Assembly (NCBI RefSeq): GCF_017353175.1
Contig: NZ_JAFMYW010000010.1
Location: 62,001-126,000, forward strand
Length of the DNA stretch: 64,000 bases
Reading direction: 5' to 3'
From: Fibrella forsythiae
GTDB taxonomy: Bacteria; Bacteroidota; Bacteroidia; Cytophagales; Spirosomataceae
Position numbers and translations under genes: made by a program. Below, piece after piece: positions 1 to 8,119 of this stretch. Position 1 is the first letter of the stretch. Each line of letters opens with the position of its first letter. Under the pieces are notes generated by a model. That model was given only the letters and a program-made list of their open reading frames with translations, ran no database searches and was not told the DNA's origin.

Positions 1-1
1 C

Positions 2-1873
2 AGCCTTGGCTTATCACGGCAGGGCGCTACCAGTCTGTATATTGATAATTCGTTCAGTATGCAGAACGAAGAGGCCAACAACGCTCCGCACCGCCGCTAC
101 ATCGATATCGCCGTAAGTAAACTCGATCAGTTGCTCACTCTGTTCAGGAACGCTACGTCGTTGCAACTGTTGACGAACGATTTCTCAGCCGATGAGCAGC
201 AGACGGCTACGGCCGAAGCCATCCGCGATCGGCTGGCGTCTGTGAAACTAGCCCATACACCACGCACGCTGGAGGCCGTATACCGCCGTCAGCGTAACTT
301 GCTGGCCAGTACGGGGCGCGGCGGCACCCATCAGTTGTTCTGGTTTTCAGACTTTCAGAAAAGCACGGCTGGCGATCTTCGCCGCCTGAAAATAGACACG
401 GCCGACCGCTTGTTCGTGGTGCCCGTCACGGCGCAGGCAGAACGCAACGTGGCCGTTGACTCCGTCTGGCTCACAACGCCGTTTGTGCGCGAAATGCAGA
501 ACAATAGCCTGAACGTTCGGTTGCACAACAGCGGGAAGGAGGCAGTACAGAACCTGCCCATTCGGCTTTATCTCGATGACGTACAGGCTTCTACGGCCTC
601 CGTCAATCTGCCTGCCAACGGCACCAGCGATGTAACGCTGACAGTAAACGTCACCAAAAAAGGCTTTCACCGGGGCCGCGTTTTTTTCGACGATCAGCCC
701 ATTACATTTGACAACGACTACTACTTTGTCATCGAAGCATCACCTGCCATTCGGGTATTGCACCTGTTCGGTCAGAAAACTACGCCAGATTACATCCAGG
801 CTGTTTTTGAGAACGACAGTCTGTTCGCCTTCCGGCAATTTTCGGCGCAGAACTTCGATGTTGGTCAGCTAAAAGGAACCGACCTGGTTGTGCTCGAAGG
901 CGTTTCCCAGGTGTCAGGTACGTTGCGCACTGAACTCGATCAGTTTGTGAAACAGGGGGGGAGCATGGTCGTTATTCCACCCGCCCGCCCTGATGGCGCC
1001 AGTTACGGCCCCTTTTTAAGCAGCCTGAACGTACCTGGCGTGCAGGTGAGCCCGGCCGATGCCGCCCCGATTCCTGTTGCCGAACCCGACCGGCGTAATC
1101 CGTTTTTTGCCGATGTGTTTCAACAGGGATTCCGGCAGGAGGTGCTCAATATGCCGCAGGCTGCGCCTGTCTGGCAATGGAATGGCGGTGACCGGCTACT
1201 CACGCTTCGCAGCGGGCAGTCATTCCTGACACAGTCGCGTGTGGGCGGTGGCACGGCGGGGCAACAGGGGCAGCTCTATATCCTGGCCAGCCCGCTCAGC
1301 GCCGATTACGGTAATCTGGCCCAACATGCGCTGTTTGTGCCGGTGATGTACAAAATGGCGGCTCTGAGCGTACGGCCCCAACGTACTGCCTACTCGTTTG
1401 ACGATAACGTGCTGACTTTTCCGGCAGTAGCCAACGCAGGCAATGCGGCTGATCGGGCGGTATACAAACTGAAAAACAAATCGCTGGAAATCATTCCGGT
1501 GCAGCGTGTGGTGGGCAATCAGCTCATCCTCGAACTACCCAAAGCCAACCAGCTGACGGCAGGCCAGTCGGTTGATGCGGGCTATTACGAACTGCAACGT
1601 ACCGGCGAGAACGGAGCGCCCCAAACAGAACGGATCATCGCCCTGAATCATGGCCGGGCCGAGTCGCAGATGGCTTTTTACAGCCCCGCCGAATTACGTC
1701 AGGCATTTGCCAATCAGCCCAACATAGAGGTCTTCGACAGCATTCAGGACAGTGATTTTGGGCAGGCGCTGGAACGCGAAAATCTTGGCACTAATCTATG
1801 GCCATACTGCATAATGGCAGCATTGGCCTTCCTTTTGCTAGAAATCCTGCTGGTTCGCCTGTTGAAAGCCTGA
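2..1873 (+). CDS. BatA/VWA-type membrane protein, 5' end missing
   Basis: The reading frame is already open at base 2 and the first in-window residues read YIDNSFSM, so the true start lies upstream and the ATG at 59 is internal. YIDNSFSM resembles the start of a von Willebrand A-like fold as found in Bacteroidetes BatA-type proteins. The body is a long soluble, beta-rich region. The last 25 residues form one transmembrane helix ending in a short basic tail (VRLLKA). In this family an N-terminal double-helix anchor is usual and would lie outside the window. The role is unknown; relatives are linked to aerotolerance operons and envelope functions. It is followed by a 132-base gap and the dioxygenase. 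Family-level confidence is moderate; no specific function can be assigned. Confidence 0.75.
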   Translation, partial: SLGLSRQGATSLYIDNSFSMQNEEANNAPHRRYIDIAVSKLDQLLTLFRNATSLQLLTNDFSADEQQTATAEAIRDRLASVKLAHTPRTLEAVYRRQRNLLASTGRGGTHQLFWFSDFQKSTAGDLRRLKIDTADRLFVVPVTAQAERNVAVDSVWLTTPFVREMQNNSLNVRLHNSGKEAVQNLPIRLYLDDVQASTASVNLPANGTSDVTLTVNVTKKGFHRGRVFFDDQPITFDNDYYFVIEASPAIRVLHLFGQKTTPDYIQAVFENDSLFAFRQFSAQNFDVGQLKGTDLVVLEGVSQVSGTLRTELDQFVKQGGSMVVIPPARPDGASYGPFLSSLNVPGVQVSPADAAPIPVAEPDRRNPFFADVFQQGFRQEVLNMPQAAPVWQWNGGDRLLTLRSGQSFLTQSRVGGGTAGQQGQLYILASPLSADYGNLAQHALFVPVMYKMAALSVRPQRTAYSFDDNVLTFPAVANAGNAADRAVYKLKNKSLEIIPVQRVVGNQLILELPKANQLTAGQSVDAGYYELQRTGENGAPQTERIIALNHGRAESQMAFYSPAELRQAFANQPNIEVFDSIQDSDFGQALERENLGTNLWPYCIMAALAFLLLEILLVRLLKA

Positions 1874-2005
1874 ACAGGGTAGACAATAACCCGGTTTGTT
1901 TTTACCTTCGCCCTGCATACCGTTTAAGTAGGTTGAGAGCCGGAAGTGGCTTGGCAGCAGAGGGTTATCATCCACCATTTTTACGAAACGAAACGCAAGC
2001 TCGAT

Positions 2006-2809
2006 ATGAACTTCTTTGCTAAAGTAGCGTACACTACGCTCGATGAAACAATTGAAAACGTAAAGCAGGCCGTGTTAACCAACAAAGTGGTTCACCTGTC
2101 TGATTTCAAACCCGATCTGCCTGTCCACGACTTCTATAGCCGCCTGTCAGAAACAATCGGCAAAATCCACGCCGCTGATGAAGACATCGCAACCGGTCAG
2201 CAAACCGGAAACCGCTGGATTGATATTACTTATAACCCCGAAATTCCTGATCGGTACCGGTCGAGCAACACGCGGCAGCCAATGCACACCGACGACTCGT
2301 ATGTAGAGTTGTATGACGAGGTAGCCGTGAATTTTTTTTACAGCGCGTCGCAGGCTAAACTGGGTGGTGCCACCACGTTCATTGATCTGCCAACGCTGGT
2401 TGAGTGTCTCCAGCTGGATGGTGCTACCGACCTGCTCGACGAACTGATGCGCACTGAGGTAGTGCACTCGAAAGGTGGTATGCGTAAGGTGAGAAAACCG
2501 CTCGACAAAGACGAAGAGGGTTATCTGGCCAACTGGAATTATTACTGCCTCGACCGGGAAGAAAATTCGCCCGAAGTGCTCGACATGTGCGAACGCTGGC
2601 AGAAATTCCTGGAAACCCGCATTATAGAGTCTGGCATTGTGATGCCCGTTGTGTTGAAACAAGGCGAATGCGTCTTCTTCCACGACGACCGGGTGATGCA
2701 TGGCCGCAATGCATTCTTTGCTGAATATCCTGGTCAGCGTAGCCTGATCAAAGGTAAAATTATTCTGTCGGCTGCCGGTCAGACTAGCGATCCGGCTATG
2801 ACAGTATGA
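2006..2809 (+). CDS. TauD/TfdA-family Fe(II)/2-oxoglutarate dioxygenase
   Basis: Predicted 267-residue non-haem iron oxygenase of the TauD/TfdA superfamily. The iron-binding facial triad is visible as H94-x-D96 (MHTDD) and a distal H232 (FFHDDRVMHGRN); R245 (GQRSL) is placed to bind 2-oxoglutarate. The start is the ATG at 2006; a GTG at 1946 would add 20 residues that look unlike the family. The gene overlaps the next one by four bases (ATGA), so the two are probably translated together. The coupling to an aldo/keto reductase suggests oxidation followed by carbonyl reduction of a small molecule, but the substrate cannot be read from sequence. Confidence 0.85.
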   Translation: MNFFAKVAYTTLDETIENVKQAVLTNKVVHLSDFKPDLPVHDFYSRLSETIGKIHAADEDIATGQQTGNRWIDITYNPEIPDRYRSSNTRQPMHTDDSYVELYDEVAVNFFYSASQAKLGGATTFIDLPTLVECLQLDGATDLLDELMRTEVVHSKGGMRKVRKPLDKDEEGYLANWNYYCLDREENSPEVLDMCERWQKFLETRIIESGIVMPVVLKQGECVFFHDDRVMHGRNAFFAEYPGQRSLIKGKIILSAAGQTSDPAMTV

Positions 2810-3798
2810 GTGACGCCGAAGCGACGACTACCTATCCGTCAGCCATATCTCGGCTGGGGATAGGTACGTGGCAATTGGGTGGCCCTAACTACGTTGGCGA
2901 TAAGCCAACGGGTTGGGGCGCCGTAAACGAAAAGGAGGCCGTTCGGGCTATACAACAGGCGCTCGACGAAGGCGTTCGGTTCATCGATACGGCCGATAGT
3001 TACGGGGCCGGTCAGGCCGAAACGTTGGTGGGGCAAGCGCTGGCCGGTCACCATCAGTCGGCATCGTTGGCTGTTGAAATTTGCACCAAGTTCGGTAATC
3101 GTCGGGATGCCAGCGGGCAGCCTACGCAGGACTACAGCCCAACGTACCTGACCGAAGCCGTTGACGCCAGCCTGCGCCGGTTACAGCGCGATACGCTTGA
3201 TATCCTGCTGCTGCATAGCCCGCCCGATGCGTTTGACTGGTCTGTCTATGACCCTGCGCCATTCGAGGCTCTTATTCGGGCCGGAAAAATAAAATCGTAC
3301 GGGGTTAGTTCGCGTTCTGTGTACGGAGCCAGACGCGTAATGGAAGCCGGATTTGGCTCCGTGCTGGAAGTGATCTATAATGCCCTCGACCGCCGGGCCG
3401 AAACCGTTCTGTGGGACGATCCGGCCGCCACAGCCTACCGGTTCATTGCGCGGGTGCCGCTGGCATCGGGCTTCTTAAAGGCAACGTACCTGGAGCAGGA
3501 CCCCGTCTTTCCAACTGATCAATACCGGCATTACCTGCCCGATCGTGACCGTCAGTGGCTGCTCGATAGTGCCCGGCAACTGGCTTTTCTGAATGAACTG
3601 GAAGGCGGTATCAGCGCGGCGGCAGTACGGTTCTGCCTGAGCCACCCGGCCATATCGGTCGTTATCCCCGGTGTTCGATCAGAAGAGCAGGTAAGCAGTC
3701 ATAGTCGGGCAGTGCGGCTGGGTCCGCTACCTAACGAAATAACGGAACGTATAAAAGTGGCCGTGCCCGATGTGCCATCTCACTGGAAACCAGCGTAA
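2806..3798 (+). CDS. Aldo/keto reductase
   Basis: A 330-residue NAD(P)H-dependent aldo/keto reductase with the full catalytic tetrad: D61 and Y66 (FIDTADSYG), K95 (CTKFG) and H137 (LLLHSPP). The N-terminal LGIGTWQLGG is the usual first strand and turn. It resembles the tas/YajO-like oxidoreductases. The start ATG overlaps the stop of the dioxygenase, so the pair forms a two-gene operon. Expected to be cytoplasmic and to reduce an aldehyde or ketone; the substrate is unknown. Confidence 0.9.
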   Translation: MSDAEATTTYPSAISRLGIGTWQLGGPNYVGDKPTGWGAVNEKEAVRAIQQALDEGVRFIDTADSYGAGQAETLVGQALAGHHQSASLAVEICTKFGNRRDASGQPTQDYSPTYLTEAVDASLRRLQRDTLDILLLHSPPDAFDWSVYDPAPFEALIRAGKIKSYGVSSRSVYGARRVMEAGFGSVLEVIYNALDRRAETVLWDDPAATAYRFIARVPLASGFLKATYLEQDPVFPTDQYRHYLPDRDRQWLLDSARQLAFLNELEGGISAAAVRFCLSHPAISVVIPGVRSEEQVSSHSRAVRLGPLPNEITERIKVAVPDVPSHWKPA

Positions 3799-3803
3799 CT
3801 TTG
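3796..3803 (+). promoter_or_regulatory. Candidate -7 box for the GT2 gene
   Basis: TAACTTTG matches the Bacteroidetes TAnnTTTG -7 consensus and lies 21 bases before the glycosyltransferase ATG. It overlaps the stop codon of the aldo/keto reductase. No good TTG -33 element is visible at the right distance, so this is a modest candidate. Confidence 0.35.
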
Positions 3804-3824
3804 TCCGTCACCTAATTCTCACTC

Positions 3825-4589
3825 ATGAAGCTAAGTGTAGTTATACCTGCTTACAACGAAGAAGAGTCTATCTCTGAGACTCTACGTGCGTTGTATCAGA
3901 CGCTTGCCAAGTATGGCATTGATCACGAAATCTGCGTAACCAACGATAATTCGAGGGATAATACGCTGGCCGTTCTGCAAGGGCTGCAAGCCGAAATTCC
4001 TTCGCTGGTGATTTTTACAAACCCCGGCCCAAACGGTTTTGGCTATGCGGTGCGCTATGGCCTCGAACGCTTCTCCGGCGATTGTGTAGCCGTATTCATG
4101 GCTGATATGTCGGATGATCCGGAAGACCTGGTGAAATATTATTACAAGATGCGCGACACCGGCACCGATGCCGTATTTGGCTCACGCTGGCAGAAAGGCG
4201 GTAGCGTTATCGATTACCCGGCCCTGAAAAAAGTCATTAACCGGGTAGCGAACATGATCATCCGGCTGATGATGAACATCCGTTACGACGACACCACCAA
4301 CGCCTTCAAACTGTACCGTCGCGAAACAATGGAAGGCATCAAGCCATTCCTGTCGCCACACTTTAACCTGACGGTAGAACTGCCCCTGAAGGCGATGGTG
4401 CGCGGCTACAGCTACGAGGTAGTACCCAACAGCTGGACTAACCGGAAATACGGCGAATCGAAGCTGAAGATCAAAGAGATGGGAAGCCGTTATTTCTTTA
4501 TCTTACTTTATTGCCTGATTGAGAAGCATTTCTCACGTGGTGATTTCCGTAAGAAAACAACCAAGCCAGCAGTAGAAGTAAGTCGGTAG
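3825..4589 (+). CDS. DPM1-like family 2 glycosyltransferase
   Basis: A 254-residue GT-A fold glycosyltransferase. The first strand is SVVIPAYNEEESI, the UDP-sugar-binding stretch is NDNSRDNT near residue 40, and the metal-binding acidic motif is ADMSDD at about 93-98. No strong transmembrane anchor is seen, as in dolichol-phosphate mannosyltransferase-like (DPM1-type) enzymes that act on a polyprenyl phosphate at the inner face of the membrane. The C-terminal part holds one hydrophobic stretch (YFFILLYCLIEK) that may touch the membrane. The donor sugar and acceptor are not identifiable. It is convergent with the next gene. Confidence 0.85.
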   Translation: MKLSVVIPAYNEEESISETLRALYQTLAKYGIDHEICVTNDNSRDNTLAVLQGLQAEIPSLVIFTNPGPNGFGYAVRYGLERFSGDCVAVFMADMSDDPEDLVKYYYKMRDTGTDAVFGSRWQKGGSVIDYPALKKVINRVANMIIRLMMNIRYDDTTNAFKLYRRETMEGIKPFLSPHFNLTVELPLKAMVRGYSYEVVPNSWTNRKYGESKLKIKEMGSRYFFILLYCLIEKHFSRGDFRKKTTKPAVEVSR

Positions 4590-4659
4590 GCCAGTCAGAA
4601 CGTAAGTCGTCAGTGGCGTTGCTGTATCACCTGGTTGAGAAGGGCAGAGCACGTACGAC

Positions 4660-5094
4660 TTATTTAAACAGCCCCGGTATCTGGTACATGCCCCAGGATA
4701 ACACCACTCCCCAGAAACTGCCGCTCATCAGCATGGCCAGGATAATGCGCGGGATGGGGACCCGGAACGAAATGGCGAGCGCAGTACCACCGATTGGCGT
4801 TAAAAGAATGGGCGTTAATAACGCAATGCCGGTTAAACCGGCCCGTTGCCAGATTCGTACGGCCAGTCGGGTACGTTTCGAGAACAAACGGGGTACGGCT
4901 TTTCGGTAGCGTGCCTGAATCTGGTTAATGGCCGATCCCGCAAAAAGCACCAGCAATACGCTGGCCATCATACCTACGGCCGAACAAACAGCCGTTTCGT
5001 GCCAGCTAAGCTTCAAAGCCATACCCGCCAACGGGCCGCCAATGAACTTAAGCATGCTGGCCAGGGCTACTGAAATGTATTTGGCGTAACTCAT
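4660..5094 (-). CDS. Small multi-pass membrane protein, unknown
   Basis: A 144-residue protein with about four hydrophobic segments (near residues 5-27, 35-58, 83-105 and 112-138) separated by a basic loop (QARYRKAVPRLFSKRTR). The second half has a repeated Gly/Pro-rich helix pattern (GIALLTPILLTPIGGTALA) reminiscent of small multidrug export-like families. No motif decides the function. The opposite-strand ORF in the same place lacks membrane features and is treated as a shadow. It is divergent from the YheT-like hydrolase, with a hairpin between them. Confidence 0.7.
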   Translation of the reverse strand: MSYAKYISVALASMLKFIGGPLAGMALKLSWHETAVCSAVGMMASVLLVLFAGSAINQIQARYRKAVPRLFSKRTRLAVRIWQRAGLTGIALLTPILLTPIGGTALAISFRVPIPRIILAMLMSGSFWGVVLSWGMYQIPGLFK

Positions 5095-5112
5095 AGATTA
5101 AGTTGTCGTGTA

Positions 5113-5166
5113 GCTTCGCTGTCAGTTATTGTTGTACGATCAATGACCATCTGCTGACAGCGAAGC
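5113..5166. repeat. 13-bp inverted repeat between divergent genes
   Basis: GCTTCGCTGTCAG at 5113-5125 is perfectly repeated in inverted form at 5154-5166, with a 28-base loop. It lies between two divergent starts (5094 and 5223), so a terminator role is unlikely. It could be an operator or a relic of the long-hairpin class found elsewhere in the window. Confidence 0.6.
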
Positions 5167-5222
5167 GTACTGATAATAAATGACTACGTCTTCCCTGAAC
5201 ACGGATTAATCACTAGAAGTTA

Positions 5223-6191
5223 ATGCCTGTTATTGCTTCGGCCTATCCTGGTCCGCCACGTTTTCAATATAATGCTCATCTGCAAACAATTATACCCAGT
5301 TTAACCCGACGGATTCCGGGCGTAATTTATCAACGGGAACGATTGACGCTCGAAGACGGCGACTTCGTTGATCTGGATTGGCTCCGCACCTCAGCAAACA
5401 GACGGCTGGTTGTGTTAACACATGGCCTGGAAGGTGACAGCAGTCGCCATTATATAGTGGGCAGCGCCCGGCTGTTCCACGAACAGCAGTTCGACGTGCT
5501 TGCCTGGAACTGCCGGTCGTGCAGCGGTGAAATGAACCGGGCGTTCCGGCTTTATAATCACGGCGAAATTGGCGATATTCATGAGGTGATTACCCATGCG
5601 CTTGCCCTGAAACAGTATGACGATGTGGTGCTGGTGGGCTACAGCATGGGCGGTAATATCTCGCTCAAATACGCTGGTGTTCACGGAGCAAACCTGCCAT
5701 TGGCTATTCGTAACGTAATTGCCATTTCAGCCCCTGTCGATCTGAAAGCGAGTGCGTCGTTGCTCGATCGTCCGTCGAACCGCTTCTATCGCAACCGGTT
5801 CATGAAGAAGCTTCTCGTGAAAATAACCCGGAAGGCAGCCCTGTTCCCCGGTCGGCTCAACATGGCCCGGTTAGCGCAGGTACGTGTCTGGAAAGATTTC
5901 GATGAGTGGTTTTCGGCCCCGGTAAACAGCTACCGCGATGCCGATGATTTCTATGAACAGGGCTCGGCTATCAACTTCATGCAGAACCTGACTGTACCTA
6001 CGCTACTGCTCAACGCCCAGAATGACCCCTTACTCTCGCCCGAATGCTCGCCGGTTTGGCTGGCCGATCAACTACCCAATTTCTTCCTGGAAACGCCCCA
6101 ACTGGGCGGTCACGTTGGTTTTATGATGCCCCGGAGCCTGTTTAGTTACGCCGAACGCCGGGCATTGGCATTTGCAATGGGTAAGAGGTAA
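5223..6191 (+). CDS. YheT-like alpha/beta hydrolase
   Basis: A 322-residue alpha/beta hydrolase of the YheT/ABHD1-3 group. The oxyanion region is THGLEGDSS (about residues 66-74), the nucleophile elbow is GYSMGG with Ser141, the acid is likely the Asp of NAQNDPLLSP, and the histidine lies in GGHVGFM near the C-terminus. The opening PPRFQYNAHLQTIIPSL is typical of the group, whose N-terminus contacts the substrate entrance. Physiological substrates are poorly known, probably esters or lipids. Transcribed alone, with a strong hairpin after it. Confidence 0.88.
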   Translation: MPVIASAYPGPPRFQYNAHLQTIIPSLTRRIPGVIYQRERLTLEDGDFVDLDWLRTSANRRLVVLTHGLEGDSSRHYIVGSARLFHEQQFDVLAWNCRSCSGEMNRAFRLYNHGEIGDIHEVITHALALKQYDDVVLVGYSMGGNISLKYAGVHGANLPLAIRNVIAISAPVDLKASASLLDRPSNRFYRNRFMKKLLVKITRKAALFPGRLNMARLAQVRVWKDFDEWFSAPVNSYRDADDFYEQGSAINFMQNLTVPTLLLNAQNDPLLSPECSPVWLADQLPNFFLETPQLGGHVGFMMPRSLFSYAERRALAFAMGKR

Positions 6192-6247
6192 AGCGCGTCA
6201 TGCTTCTCAACGCAACCTGGCCCGTAAGGCAGGAAACTACGTCGCAG

Positions 6248-6324
6248 CCAACGTACCCAGTTTTACCAAAAAGGGTCTCCGGCACATGGCTGGAGACCCT
6301 TTTTGGTAAAACTGGGTACGTTGG
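6248..6324. terminator. 33-bp perfect hairpin, bidirectional terminator
   Basis: The 33-base arm at 6248-6280 is exactly complementary to 6292-6324, with an 11-base loop. It lies between the convergent hydrolase and acyl carrier protein genes. Each arm carries an A/T-rich tract (CCAAAAAGGG / CCCTTTTTGG), and each outer end carries the over-represented ACGTACC/GGTACGT word as an inverted pair. Confidence 0.85.
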
Positions 6325-6330
6325 TATTAA

Positions 6331-6567
6331 TTAAGCAGCCACAGAAATATGCTGGCATTCCAGGTACGTTAGTACGCCCCCATAGGTGGCCAGCTTGGTA
6401 TAGTCTTCATCGGGAATACGGATGCCGAACTCCTGTTCTAACTGCATGATCAGGTCAACCGTATCCAGACTATCGAGGCCAAGGTCGCGGGTGAAATGGA
6501 CGTCAGCAGCCAGTTGCGACTCTTGGATACCAAAGTTTTTGAGGATATTGATGACCTGATTTTTCAT
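6331..6567 (-). CDS. Acyl carrier protein
   Basis: A 78-residue acidic acyl carrier protein with the phosphopantetheine attachment site DLGLDSLDTVDL; Ser33 is the modified residue. Length and the conserved IRIPDED segment match type II ACPs. It stands alone: no ketosynthase, FabD/FabG or acyltransferase gene flanks it, so it may be a second, specialised ACP rather than the main fatty-acid ACP. It ends close to the strong hairpin shared with the hydrolase. Confidence 0.88.
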   Translation of the reverse strand: MKNQVINILKNFGIQESQLAADVHFTRDLGLDSLDTVDLIMQLEQEFGIRIPDEDYTKLATYGGVLTYLECQHISVAA

Positions 6568-6707
6568 GGTGTTAAGCGCTTGTCTATCGTGAATGGAAAT
6601 AGTACGTCTTGAAGAAGGTGTTTGCTCCGATAACGTCCAAATGCTTGATTTTGTTGCCTATACCACAAACCGATAAATCACAATTTAGGAGTTTTTAATG
6701 ATCAGGT

Positions 6708-8012
6708 TTATAACGATTCACCCATTAACCGCTTCAATTCCAGCTGGTTTAGCACTAACTGGTATTGAAAGGCCAATTGACCCAGCAGCGCTTCTTCAAT
6801 ACCGGTTTCGGCACTTTCCAGTTCCACTGCCGTAATCACGCCATTGCGCAGGCGGGTTTGGGCAATCTGAAGGGCCTGACGAGCCTGCAACACCTGCGTA
6901 TTCAGATTCTGTAGTCGGGTCTGGTTGGCGGCAATGTCGGCGTTGAGCAGGGCAAGTTGCTGCCGAAGTTGTGCGTTGGCATTGTCAACCGCGTAGCGGC
7001 TGGCATTCAGGTTGATTTTTGCGGCTTGCTGCTGTAGCTTATAACGCCCACCAGCATAAAGCGGTGCCGAAAAAGAGACCCCCGCTGCCACGTTGAACCG
7101 GGGCGTATTCACGTCAGGTACGTATCCGTTCCGGAAACCGCTAGAGCCAACCGCTACCAGACTGGGCCGTCCGGATAGTTCATCGACCCGGATGTCGGTC
7201 TGGGCTAACTGTACCCGATCCTGAGCGGCCAGAATATCTTTGTTTCCAGCCTGAGCCAGCTGAAGCTGTCCATCAAGTGCAAATGGCTGAATGATGCCGC
7301 TAAATTGCCGGGCATCAGCACCTATCGCCGGGTCAGTATTGCCGGTCAGGTACGTCAGTAAGGCACGCTGCCGATCGAGTTGATTTTGCAGATCGATCTT
7401 CCGGTTTTGGGCCGTTTTCAGACGCACCTGCTGCGTAATCACGTCGTATTGTAACGCGTCGCCGTTCTGGAGGCGGGCGCTCAGGATGGTGACATTGTTG
7501 GCGGCGGTGCGAATAACCGAATCCTGCACGGTCAGGCTGCGTTGAATAAACCCGATGCCGTAATAAGCCGCTGCCACCTGATAGGTCAGGTTATGGCGGG
7601 TCAGTTCCTGCTGACGCTGTATGATGCGCAGGTTATCGCCCGCCCGTTGAACGGCCGCATTGGTCCGCCCAAAATCGTAGATCGACTGCGATACCGACAC
7701 GTTGGCATTGACGTTATGATTTGGTTGAAACTGCAACTCAACATTCCGGCCATCGACGGGTAGCGTTGCTTTCGGAACGGGGTTGATATACTGGTACGTA
7801 CCATTAACTGCCACTTGCGGTTTGAGTGCCGTTCGGGCCAGATCGGCCTGTATGCCAGCCGCCTGAATCTGTTGCTCCTGCTGTTTCAGCAACGGAAAAT
7901 TGGCCGATGCCTGCTGTAACAATGTGGTTAGGTCGGCAGGCAATGCCTGGGGTTGTTGCGCCATGGCCAGAAAAGGCACCAGCAGCAGCATAAAAGTATG
8001 GAGTGATTTCAT
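6708..8012 (-). CDS. TolC-family outer membrane efflux protein
   Basis: A 434-residue outer membrane factor with a signal peptide (MKSLHTFMLLLVPFLAMA) and two similar alpha-helical halves, the OEP repeats, rich in Gln and Ala (for example QQEQQIQAAGIQADLARTAL). It is expected to form the trimeric outer-membrane channel and periplasmic tunnel of a tripartite pump. It is the last gene of the EmrA-EmrB-TolC locus on the minus strand. A 29-bp hairpin separates it from emrB and may lower its expression relative to the upstream genes. Confidence 0.9.
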   Translation of the reverse strand: MKSLHTFMLLLVPFLAMAQQPQALPADLTTLLQQASANFPLLKQQEQQIQAAGIQADLARTALKPQVAVNGTYQYINPVPKATLPVDGRNVELQFQPNHNVNANVSVSQSIYDFGRTNAAVQRAGDNLRIIQRQQELTRHNLTYQVAAAYYGIGFIQRSLTVQDSVIRTAANNVTILSARLQNGDALQYDVITQQVRLKTAQNRKIDLQNQLDRQRALLTYLTGNTDPAIGADARQFSGIIQPFALDGQLQLAQAGNKDILAAQDRVQLAQTDIRVDELSGRPSLVAVGSSGFRNGYVPDVNTPRFNVAAGVSFSAPLYAGGRYKLQQQAAKINLNASRYAVDNANAQLRQQLALLNADIAANQTRLQNLNTQVLQARQALQIAQTRLRNGVITAVELESAETGIEEALLGQLAFQYQLVLNQLELKRLMGESL

Positions 8013-8026
8013 TGTTTTGATGTTTA

Positions 8027-8109
8027 CAGTTTACTGTCTTCCGTCTTCTGTTGCTTTGCAGCGGTTATGCGCCTTAGCGGAGCAACGGAAGACGGAAGAC
8101 AGTAAACTG
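8027..8109. repeat. 29-bp inverted repeat, CTGTCTTC-type hairpin
   Basis: Arms 8027-8055 and 8081-8109 pair over 29 bases with a single T/C difference (a G-U pair in RNA); the loop is 25 bases. It lies inside the efflux operon between emrB and the tolC homologue. The arm is a pyrimidine-rich run ending in TTGCT, clearly related to the hairpins at 40456 and 41072. It could act as an attenuator or mRNA stabiliser. Confidence 0.85.
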
Positions 8110-8119
8110 ACTGACAGTT

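Noticed and set aside
4613-4909. Plus-strand frame of 98 codons
   Set aside because: Opposite the small membrane protein, whose hydrophobic helices are convincing; the plus frame has no such features.
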